Source: Hanleya hanleyi (Eukaryota > Mollusca > Polyplacophora > Lepidopleurida > Hanleyidae). Taken from it: a DNA stretch of 64,000 bases. Numbering within the stretch: the stretch's first letter is position 1; every line of letters starts with the position of its first letter. The stretch spans positions 1 to 64,000 of the forward strand of contig JAVTVY010018894.1 of the NCBI GenBank assembly GCA_036873755.1, read 5' to 3'. Position numbers and translations under genes: made by a program. The notes under the pieces are model-generated. The model did not search any database, was not told the origin of the DNA, and saw only the letters and a list, made by a program, of their open reading frames with translations. Shown in pieces: positions 46,976 through 55,760 of this stretch.

Positions 46976-47188
46976 ACACGCTGGTCAGGCAGGCAGGGCT
47001 TGCCGGCAGGCTGGTCAGGCAGGCAGGCTGGTCAGGCAGGCAGGCAGGCTGGTCAGGCAGGCAGGCAGGCAGCAAGGCAGGCTGGTGAGGCAGGCAGGCA
47101 GGCTGGTGAGGCAGGCAGGCAGGTCAGGTAAGTCAGAGAGCTCCGCAAGGTAGTGCAATGAATACACCCAATCCACTAAAAATCACCT

Positions 47189-47197
47189 CTTTTTATA
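47189..47197 (-). promoter_or_regulatory. polB: TATA box of polB in the right TIR
   Basis: Minus-strand CGTATAAAAAGAGG, identical to the left TIR, about 215 nt upstream of the polB start, with the CCTG tract between them. Confidence 0.65.
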
Positions 47198-47204
47198 CGT
47201 TTTT

Positions 47205-48275
47205 CTCATGCCGCCATGTTGTATACCGCCATCTTGTAAACATGGCCGCCAATGCCGCCATCTTGTAGACCACCATCTTGTACAACATGGCCGCCAAGCC
47301 GCCATGTTGTACACCGTCATCTTGTACAACATGGCCGCCAATGCTGCCATCTTGTACACCGCCATCTTGTACAACATGGCCGCCAATGCCGCCATCTTGT
47401 ACACCGCCATCTTGTACAACATGGCCGCCAATGCCGCCATCTTGTACACCGCCATCTTGTACAACATGGCCGCCAATGCCGCCATCTTGTACACCGCCAT
47501 CTTGTACAACATGGCCGCCAAGCCGCCATCTTGTACACCGCCATCTTGTACAACATGGCCGCCAATGCCGCCATCTTGTACACCGCCATCTTGTACAACA
47601 TGGCCGCCAAGCCGCCATCTTGTACACCGCCATCTTGTACAACATGGCCGCCAATGCCGCCATCTTGTACACCGCCATCTTGTACAACATGGCCGCCAAT
47701 GCCACCATCTTGTACACCGCCATCTTGTACAACATGGCCGCCAATGCCACCATCTTGTACACCGCCATGTTGTACACCGCCATCTTGTACAACATGGCGG
47801 CATGGCGGCCATGTTGTACACCGCCATCTTGTACAACATGGCCGCCAATGCCGCCATCTTGTACACCGCCATCTTGTACAACATGGTCGTTAAGTGTTAC
47901 GTTAGGCCAAGATGGCGGTGTACAACATGGCCGCCAAGCCGCCATGTTGTACACCGCCATCTTGTACAACATGGCCGCCAATGCCGCCATCTTGTACACC
48001 GCCATCTTGTACAACATGGCCGCCAAGCCGCCATGTTGTACACCGCCATCTTGTACAACATGGCCGCCAATGCCACCATCTTGTACACCGCCATCTTGTA
48101 CAACGTGGCCGCCAAGCCGCCATGTTGTACACCGCCATCTTGTACATCATGGCCGCCAATGCCGCCATCTTGTACACCGCCATCTTGTACAACATGGCCG
48201 CCAATGCCGCCATCTTGTACACCGCCATCTTGTACAACATGGCCGCCAATGCCGCCATCTTGGTGCCACACTTGA
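47205..48275 (-). repeat. YY1-motif minisatellite, right (about 24 units)
   Basis: Same unit as the left array in inverse orientation: GCCGCCATCTTGTACACCGC and ATCTTGTACAACATGGCCGC. The orientation pattern is disturbed at 47,790-47,905, where ACATGGCGGCATGGCGG and a unique GTCGTTAAGTGTTACGTTAG interrupt it. All long open frames here are repeat translations. Confidence 0.9.
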
Positions 48276-48347
48276 CCTCAGTGACCCCTGTGACGTCATA
48301 GTTACATCCGGGGAAAATGTTACTCCATTTACGCTATGACCACTACT

Positions 48348-49770
48348 GATACAGTTCCAACGCAAACGAATACAATCGCAATACTAAATGTACATGTATA
48401 AAGTGGATACGGTACACTTACTATTAAGTTTCACACTTTGCTGAAATTTGAGTTCAGATGTTGTATGGTACAGCACATATACATGTGAGTGTAGGCGGAA
48501 GAGCTACTGTTACATTTCAGTCTTCGCTAAGCCGAGTTACGATGTAGGGTAGTCCTATATACTCAGCAATTTACACTTAAACTTTAATTTCGAAGTTGGT
48601 TAACAACTTAAACTCACAAAATTCAACATAGTTCATAGATCCAGTCTAATAGGGGTTTTAACACTTCGCCCGGAAGTTGTAGTATGAAATGATGTGGATA
48701 TAACCGTGCATATCTAGAGATGCTTATACAGAATTGTGAATGAGTATCCAAGTGTTTGGTCAAATATACACTAGATGTTCAGCCCTCCTACAGTTTGGAT
48801 TTTGAGGCATTCTCCCATATTTAACATACGATTTTGGTACTTGAGCTATTGCCAGAAATCGGCATTGTGAGTGGACCTTTCCTGTGGCTAATTCCAATCA
48901 GGCTACATGTGGCAACATATATATGTAAAAGATTCAAATGTTTACCGTGTTACTTTATTCTCCGGTTGTATATTAGGTGTACATTTTCAACAGCTTACTG
49001 AAATCCCATATCTCTGAATTTCTCTGATTCATTCGAAAAAATATACATGTGATTATTTTTATATAGACTGTTATTTAGGGGGCTTATTATCACTTTTCCC
49101 TACGGGTGGAAGGTGAAGAAATCCCGCTATCTGGAGAATTCTTTGAATTTATCCATGGTCATGCGCAGTGCACAAAGAATCCCGATAGAGCTAATACGAG
49201 CTGTATAATCTAGGCATTTATCATCACCGTCTGCGACTTATGGACTATATTTATCGCATTTGTGTGTTGCGATTCACAAACAGGACACGCTACGCAAATG
49301 TTCGTTGCGGGTCGCGAATCCCTAGGTAAATCTATTTGCAGACGGCGGCGAGAACGTGACCCGAACGTTCGTTGCACTTTATGTTTGAAAATTTCCTTCG
49401 AATGCGACTCACGGCGGACATTCGCGTCGCACGTCGCAGTATGTAAGTCACCGCTCATGTCTCCTGACTATTATTTTCAGAACAGAACATCCATTTTGTC
49501 ACAAATTTGAAAATACTCCGCATGATAGTTCTCACTATCAAGCGTACACAGCAAGTAGGTCTATTCTAGGCATTCTATCGTGAGTGGTAGCAGGAACATA
49601 ATACATCAGTGGTAAATAAAGCGTAAATTTTGTCGTATTGAAGGTGAGGCTAATTACGTCTCGTGGCGTGACATCACGTGACATTGCGACGTCGCAACGG
49701 ATGACGTCAGTTGAAGTCACTTGCGGGTCTGGGGTCACTTCCGTGCAAAAGGTCTTTTCGGCACTAAGTG
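48348..49770. repeat. Segmental duplication copy 2, right half (SD2b)
   Basis: Resumes SD1 similarity at ACAGTTCCAACGCAAA (compare about 7,986) directly after the Polinton and runs to ACTAAGTGAAGAGTAAG. It lacks SD1's Gypsy fragment (joined near 48,690) and the Harbinger element (near 49,290). Confidence 0.88.
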
Positions 49771-49779
49771 AAGAGTAAG

Positions 49780-49788
49780 AGTAATTAA

Positions 49789-49819
<31 letters not shown>

Positions 49820-49975
49820 ATATGAATAAATAAATAAATGGATAAATAAATAAATAAAAAAGCGAAACACTATACACTTTATACACTTTACAACGAAAGG
49901 GTCCTAGTGGGACTCGAACTCGGGTCGCTTTATCTAGACGCAGACACGTTATCCATTACGCCGCGAGCTATAAGC
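49780..49975 (-). mobile_element. Possible tRNA-derived SINE with (TTTA)n tail
   Basis: The minus strand from about 49,972 reads GGCGTAATGGATAACGTGTC, an A-box-like tRNA-Arg start, and GAGTTCGAGTCCC, B-box-like. The anticodon and T-stem pairing are poor, so it is not a working tRNA. It continues to a (TTTA)n run at about 49,860-49,785. Confidence 0.5.
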
Positions 49976-50985
49976 TACAAACCAAGGTTGAAAATGACAT
50001 ATATTAATCTACGGCCCATACTGGCGCACTCGCCAATGTTGAACCTAATGGGAAACCTATTTTTATACATTTGCGATATGGTTGTTTGGATTTATTTTCT
50101 TAGTCTCGTCAAGGCAAACATGACAGGAAGTGTCCCGGCGCGAAACGGTGAAATTTTTGGAAAAAGTCACCGAGGTCTATACTGGCTATGGGGGTATAGG
50201 ACCATCCTGGGAGTCCCAGCGTATCCCAGAGCGAATCGCTGAAATTTTTGGAAAAAGTTCGAGTGAGTGAGTGAGTGAATAGGGTTTAACGTCGCTTTCA
50301 ACAATATTTCAGCTATATCACGACGAACCAACTAAGCCCCACCCAGCCCAGTTGTGATCCTGCTACTTCAAAGAAGAAATCTTTGAACCAGCATGGAACC
50401 AGACACCCTCCATCCACCCTATAAAACACTGAAGACAGCGCACAAGACGCAGACAAGACGCTTACATGGTGCAATAAGGACAAGTGATATTACAGTGCTA
50501 GACACCACATTATCAAGTTCCTGTTGCTTCTCAGCAAAGTGCATTGAAGCAACAGGAATCTGTGCCCACCGGACACCCACCAACCACCCGCGGAAAAAGT
50601 TCGAGGTCTGTATATAGTCCCATATAGACCAATATACGGGTTATGAAGGTATAGGACCATCCTGGGAAACCTACTTCTATACATTTGCGGTATGGTTGTT
50701 TGGATTTATTTTCTTAGTCTCGTCAAGACAAACATGATAGGAAGTGTTCCGGAGCGAAACGGTGAAACTTTTGGAAAAAGTCACCGAGGTCTGTATATAG
50801 GCTCATATAGCTCCATACTGGCTATGGAAACCTACTTCTAGACATTTGCGGTATGGTTGTTTGGATTTGTTTTTCACGTCTCGTCATTTAGAACACGATG
50901 GGAACGGTCCCGGGGCGGAATGGTAAAATTTTTTAAAAAAGTCACCGAGGCCTGGGTAAGCCCATAGGCCTATAGTGCATGGCTA
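49976..50985. repeat. Degenerate tandem repeat, about 160-bp unit, split by a SINE
   Basis: TTTGCGATATGGTTGTTTGG-like cores recur at about 50,069, 50,687 and 50,844. Each is followed by GGTGAAATTTTTGGAAAAAG and TCACCGAGGTCT. The GAGT-headed SINE at 50,264-50,593 interrupts the first unit. Confidence 0.75.
50264..50593 (+). mobile_element. SINE-like element with GAGT head, second copy
   Basis: Plus-strand copy of the element at 2,076-2,392, starting TGAGTGAGTGAGTGAATAGG and ending CACCCGCGG. It is flanked by AAAAAGTTCGAG at 50,252-50,263 and 50,594-50,605. The matching ends and separate target duplications of the two copies define the element boundaries. Confidence 0.85.
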
Positions 50986-51700
50986 TGGGGCTATATACCC
51001 ATACGGGGTGGACGTTTTGAGGTCTAGGTGATCCCCTAATGAACCGATGATGTCGTATGAGATCTTATTTTGAAGCTCTCGTGGAGGAGCATCCCACTGG
51101 GCTAATGGTTCGTCCGTGTTCAATGGTCTGCGCATGCGCAGTCTGGCCGTAGTATAGAAAACAGGCATCTTGGGTGCTATGGGGGTGCATGTTTGGGATA
51201 GAAATGGACCGCTATGGGTTCGAATGGGTCTTGGAAGGTGTCAAAATGAAGCTTGTGTGGGGTATGCCAGAATTGCGATTTGAGGCATGCCAGAAGCATC
51301 TGTGACGTCATTGTTGACGTCATCCGTAGGAGTAGTAGGGAAAGCGGACATTTTGGGGGCTATGTGGGTGTATGTTTGGTGTAGAGAGGGACCATCCTTG
51401 GTCCGGCTGCGTCATAGGAGGTGTCATTTTGTAGCTCTCGGGATGTACATCTCCATTTTAGGAATTCCCATGTCATCTCTGACGTCATCTGTGACGTCAT
51501 CAGTACGAGTAGAAGCGAAAGTGGACATTTTGGGGCAGTGAAGGAAGGGACCATCCTTGGTCCGAATGCGTCGTGTGAGGTGTCATCTTGTAGTTATTAG
51601 GGTGTAGACCCCGATTTGAGGGACGTTCGCGTAATCTTTGACGTCATCATTACGAGTAATAGCGATAGCGGGCATTTTGAGGCAGAGAAGGGTGGATTAG
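50986..51700. repeat. About 180-bp tandem repeat carrying TGACGTCA motifs
   Basis: Four divergent units, near 51,000, 51,180, 51,360 and 51,540, share ATGGGGGTGTATGTTTGG, GGACCATCCTTGGTCCG and GCGGACATTTTGGGG. TGACGTCAT occurs in pairs near 51,303/51,315 and 51,480/51,492, with TTGACGTCATC near 51,638. The motif is the palindromic CRE/ATF site. Confidence 0.75.
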
Positions 51701-51739
51701 TAGTATAAAAGCGCATGTCGAGCTCCATTGACCTTGCGG

Positions 51740-51960
51740 CGCAACGCGCAATGAGTGTATGCATGTGTGTGTGTATGCGTCTGTGTGTGTGTTTGTATGT
51801 ATGCGTCTGTGTGTGTGTGCGTGTATGCGTGTGTGTGTATGCATGTGTGCGTGCGTCTGTGTGTGCATGCGTCTGTGTGTGTTTGTGTGTGCGTGTATAC
51901 ATCTGTGTGTATGTGTGCTTGCGTGTACGTTTGTGTGTGTGCCTGTATGCAGGCGCACGT
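51740..51960. repeat. TG-rich minisatellite
   Basis: (TGTG)n with interspersed TATGCGTC. It yields long Cys/Val or His/Thr open frames in several phases, none of which is a gene. Confidence 0.9.
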
Positions 51961-52382
51961 TCCTGTGGTGCACCCTGTACTCCATGACCCGTAGGGCATA
52001 GGGTACGCCACCAAGCCCAGAATACATGTACTCTGCGCATGCCCATGTATTCTGTGCATATCCATGCTCATTCATGTTCTATGTGCCTGTACATGTAGTC
52101 TGTTCATGCACATATACTCTCAATATACATGCTCCTTCTCCTTCTACATGTATTCCGTGCATGTCATTCTACATGTACTCCGTTTACAACCGGAGAGAGT
52201 ACAACAACAAGGCTGAGACATGAGAGAACAACACCAACAAGAAGTTTTTTCATACAGTTTGTTTTCTCCGATGTTACATCATACCCACGCTGGGGGGAGC
52301 CGCGTGGGTATGTTTACAATATAAGTAGCTTTCCGTCCAATCAGAGGCCGCCATTTGCATTTGTCATATACGTTCCAGTCCG
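51961..52382. other. Short repeats and a small hairpin
   Basis: CATGTA-rich repeated phrases lie at 52,020-52,180. A hairpin ATACCCACGC...GCGTGGGTAT sits at about 52,276-52,310. No gene. Confidence 0.55.
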
Positions 52383-53180
52383 TTAGATGTATTCTTGTCC
52401 AATCAGAAGTCGCCATTTCAGCAAGTCCCATCTTCGGCCATGTTCGCCAGATTTAAACGCCAGATTTAATTTGAAGGACGTAGCTTGGTCATTGAAGATG
52501 GCTTCCACGTATTTGTGTAGACGAGCGAGGCCAGTCATTCGGTAATTGTAGATATCTTGAATAGGGCGATGACGGTGGAAACAGTACCGTGTCATGGACC
52601 AATGGCTCCGATCGATGTCACTCACTGGATGGTTGTCCTGTAAGAGATGGCTGGGAACATTTATGGGCTCCACGAGAAAATGTTCGATGTTATAGCTCTG
52701 GGAACCGTAATGCTAGGGACCGGCTGGATATCCAGGCTCTTCTGAACTGTGGGTATAGGCGGGCTCTCCGTCATCGCATCATTAGTGGCGTTCGTCACCC
52801 CGGGCTTATCTTTACGCTCATGCCATGGTACCGGGGCATGCATCAAACGTTGGTGCCGTCTCAACTGACTGGGTCGTTTGAAGAGTTGACCACATTCATC
52901 ACATTGTTCCGTCGCGCCCTCGTGGAGTGAGCGTTCATGGCGCAGTAAAGCATCTTCCAGATTAAATGACCGTGCGCGAGTTATACAAGTATATCGTGCA
53001 CCGTTGTGGATGGAGGCCTCGTGTCGTCGCAAATCTTCTGGCAAGTTGTGCAAGAGAACATAACGGCTGTGGATCTAGAAATGATGAATGCCGTCAAAAT
53101 TCTGGCTCTTATAGGCCAACATAGAAGTACCCGGATGAAGGCGCGGACGTCAGCGACAAGAGCCCAGATGTACAAGAACC
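52383..53180 (-). pseudogene. Second Polinton relic: zinc-finger plus PolB N-terminus
   Basis: A frame at 53,053-52,661 carries C2H2-like units (CDECGQLFKRPSQLRRH and a partner), preceded in another frame (53,175-52,981) by FSCTTCQK. After a frameshift near 52,670, frame 52,673-52,383 resembles the Polinton PolB N-terminal domain: SHWSMTRYCFHRHRPI, DIYNYR and NDQATSFKLNLAF, comparable to the motifs at 46,860-46,690. Similarity is lost after about 52,455, so the polymerase itself is missing. It is clearly diverged from the 38-48 kb element and represents a different Polinton lineage. Confidence 0.68.
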
Positions 53181-53740
53181 CAAATGTACCCGGATGTAAA
53201 AGTCTCCGGATGTTAAAGTGCCCGGATGTTCAATTCACTTCGCCAACTGAAAAATTTCCTCTCTCCTCATGCAAAGATCACATCCGGCCAAGGATACACC
53301 TTCAAGGCAGGTCAGGCATCGCTGGCGATGGTAGCGGAGATCTTCGGGCTCTCCCCTGGTTGGGCTATAACCCACACTGAAGAAATCATCCATCATTTCC
53401 ATAGTTATGGGCGGGTATCTTTTGGTAACTCGTTTGGGGAGTCGAGTGGGAACGGCTCCTTTTCGTCAATCTTCAACGATTGCTCGTCTGCCTTAGAATT
53501 GGCTGGATTTTCCATTTGATTGGGTCTGGTACAGGTTGTGAGAATGTATATCTAACATGCGTGTTTCCGTATTCATAGTTAGAGGCAAGGTAACCGTCCT
53601 ATCGACTAGTCAGAAGCCATCATTTCAGAAAGTTCAATCTTCGTTCGTTGTAACCTAAACGTCTTCGGGCAATCCATGATACTGCATCTCGAAGCTCTTA
53701 CTTCTCTTATTCAACACTGAGGCCAATCTCCATAGGCTCT
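53181..53740. other. Flanking region between relic copies, no gene seen
   Basis: Contains GATGTACCCGGATGT-type short repeats at 53,180-53,230. A plus-strand frame at 53,226-53,519 has no recognisable domain. Confidence 0.4.
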
Positions 53741-54150
53741 TCAATACGCGGCGGCGAATCGACCTCTATGGGTTCTTCTATTCTCAGATGAGAGTGGCGA
53801 GCGTGAACCGTGTATGACATTTCGGTGACGTCTCAATTGACCGGGATGCTTAAAATCCGCCCATGTATGCATGGGTACTTCGAGGCGTGCACGTATGTGA
53901 CAGCGCAAACTGTCCTGTCGGTGAAAGCGCTTCGAGCAAGTTGTACAAAATAACATATCGGCTGTGGATCTGGAAATGATGAATGCCGTAAAAAATCCGG
54001 CTCTTATAGGTCAACATAGGACTACCCAGATGCTCTACAGTCAGGGGTTTACAAGAACCCGGATGTACCCGGATGTAAAAGTCCCGGATGTAAAGTGCCC
54101 CGATGTTCACGATTGTTCCACCATGCCGGATTTCTATCAGGCCCAGGTTC
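53741..54150 (-). pseudogene. Duplicate start of the zinc-finger-PolB relic
   Basis: Frame 53,956-53,741 begins FCTTCSKRFHRQDSLRCH, another finger-like start. The upstream 190 bp match those of the first relic (GCTGTGGATCTGGAAATGAT near 53,960; compare 53,067), including a TATA-like CTATAAGAGCC on the minus strand. Two copies of the promoter plus gene start lie about 0.9 kb apart in the same orientation. Confidence 0.6.
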
Positions 54151-54179
54151 ATGAGCTCTCATGTCCTGCATGTGAATAG

Positions 54180-54870
54180 TCAGTCATATTGTGTGTCTGT
54201 ATGCATGTATGCGTCTGTGTGTATGCATCTGTGTGTGTGTGTTTACGTGTGTATGAGTATGTGTATGTGTCTGTGTGCGCGTATGTGTGTGTGTTTGTGT
54301 ACGCGTGTGTGTGTGTGCGTGTGTATGCATGTGTATATGCATGTGCGTATGTGTGTATGCGTCTGTGTGTGTGCTTGCGAGTGTGTGTATGCGTGTGTGT
54401 ATGCGTGCGTGTGTGTGTGTATATTGTGTACTTGAGTGCGTACGCGTGTGCGTGTATGTGTGCGTGTGCGTACATGTACGTGCATGTGTATGCCTGTATG
54501 TGTGTATGCGTCTGCGTGTATGTGTGTATGTATATATGTACTTGAGTGTGTACGCGTGTGCGTGTATGCGTCGGTGTGTATGTGTGTGCGTGTGCGTGCA
54601 AGTACGTGTATGTGTATGTCTGTATGTGTGTATGCGTCTGTGCGTATGCGTGCGTGTATGCAACCACCACCACCACCGGGTGTTGACGTCCGTCAGCACC
54701 ACCACAACCACCACCACCACCACCACCACCACCACCGGGCGTTGACGCCCGTAAGCGCCTCCACCCACACCACCACTTTACCACAACCACAACCACAACC
54801 AAAACCACCACATTCCACCACCACCATCACCGGGCGTCAACACCCGGTGGTGGTGGTGGTGGGAACTCCC
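54180..54870. repeat. TG-rich then CAC-rich simple sequence
   Basis: 54,180-54,660 is (TG)n with TATGCG interruptions. 54,660-54,860 is (CAC)n interleaved with inverted copies of CGGGTGTTGACG / CGTCAACACCCGG. Long open frames are artefacts. Confidence 0.9.
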
Positions 54871-54989
54871 GTGTGGCAGAGCTCTTGGATCGGAGCTCTT
54901 GGAGCTCAAAGCCTGTAGAGCTAAGAGCTCAGAAGTGACATTTGCCTACGACCTCTGTGAGGTCACTTCCGTTCCGTTCACGTGACCAG

Positions 54990-55245
54990 AACTGACCTTT
55001 GACCCCTGCGCGCAGAGGTGGCCGAAGAGTCACCGAGGTGACCGAAGATGTCACGGAGAGTTCGGTGAGGTCCGTGAAGATGTTACGGAAATCTCCGAAG
55101 AGACACGGAGGCACACGACGAGTCACGGAGAGTTCGGTGAGGTCCGTGAAGATGTTACGGTGGTCGAAGTCACGGAGATCACCGAAGATGTCACGGACCT
55201 GTGTGAGTGAGTGAGTGAGTGTGCGAGTGTGTGAGTGAGTGAGTG
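54990..55245. repeat. CACGGAG/GTCCGTGA minisatellite
   Basis: Repeats of GTCACGGAGAGTTCGGTGAG and TCCGTGAAGATGTTACGG, then a (GAGT)n run at 55,204-55,245. Confidence 0.75.
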
Positions 55246-55269
55246 AGTTGAGACTGTTTTGAGTTATAT

Positions 55270-55760
55270 GTCAATACAGTATAAAGACAATGATATACTG
55301 GTCATTCCAGGTCTAGAGAATTTTGACAAAAACTAATATTTCACCTCACAAAGAGGACATGCAAATCTTCAAACATGTCTACAAATTTTCAGAGCCTTCT
55401 GATAAAAATAGTAGCAGTTAATTACACAAGAAACTTATCTGAACATGGGGATAGATCCTGAAAATAGCAAAGTCCTATCGAGTTCAAAACGTCATAAATA
55501 TGTCAAGAATTGTAATGTCGCCTTGTACGACATGCACATCTTCAGATCATAGGTAACACATAAGTAAAGTTTCATTAAAATAGAAGCAAAATCTAGGAGT
55601 AGTCCGGACAAAATAGTCTCTAGATGCGAATAGATCCTGAAAATGGCAAAGTCCTATGAAGTTCAAAACGTCATAAATATGTCAAAAATATAAGTTTCGC
55701 CTTGAAAATAGGGCATGCGCATCTTCAAGCCAAAGATAACACGATTCATGTGATTTCCAA
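55270..55760. repeat. About 180-bp tandem repeat x 3
   Basis: GATCCTGAAAATAGCAAAGT recurs near 55,454 and 55,634, with AAAACGTCATAAATATGTCA and CACATCTTCAG-like parts; a first partial unit lies near 55,300. Confidence 0.75.

Larger units (their letters stand above)
38313..48347. mobile_element. Maverick/Polinton element, internally deleted (10,035 bp)
   Basis: The termini AGTAGTGGTCATAGCGTAAA and their complement are flanked by GATAAA (38,307-38,312) and GATACA (48,348-48,353), a 6-bp target duplication with one change. SD1 near 7,980 shows the uninterrupted flank. Plus-strand genes on the left converge with minus-strand DNA polymerase B on the right, the usual Polinton arrangement. Present: a tail-anchored protein, an integrase C-terminus with chromodomain, a stalk-like membrane protein, a packaging ATPase, a pX-like protein, capsid and protease scraps, a tRNA-Leu and PolB. 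Missing: the integrase catalytic core and most of the capsid and protease genes. Polintons are usually 15-20 kb, so this is a deletion derivative whose genes also carry stops and frameshifts. Confidence 0.95.
46797..48347 (-). repeat. Polinton right terminal inverted repeat (1,551 bp)
   Basis: Inverted partner of 38,313-39,083 with the same order: terminus, 44-45-bp minisatellite (48,275-47,205, about 24 units), TATA box, CCTG-type tract (about 47,130-46,975) and polB start. The extra 780 bp are almost all additional minisatellite units. Confidence 0.93.

Noticed and set aside
47183..48339. Long overlapping frames of up to 355 codons in the Polinton right end (also 38,321-38,764)
   Set aside because: The 44-45-bp repeats lack stop codons in most phases. 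The predicted products are pure repeat translation with no domain.
49903..49972. Possible tRNA-Arg gene on the minus strand
   Set aside because: A- and B-box-like stretches are present, but the acceptor, anticodon and T stems pair poorly. Reported instead as a likely SINE head.
52661..53956. Independent host zinc-finger genes
   Set aside because: Finger spacing is irregular, frames are broken, and a PolB-type N-terminal domain follows, so a Polinton relic explains them better.
51597..54918. His/Thr- and Cys/Val-rich frames of up to 220 codons
   Set aside because: Translations of TG-, CAC- and CG-rich simple sequence; no conserved protein features.
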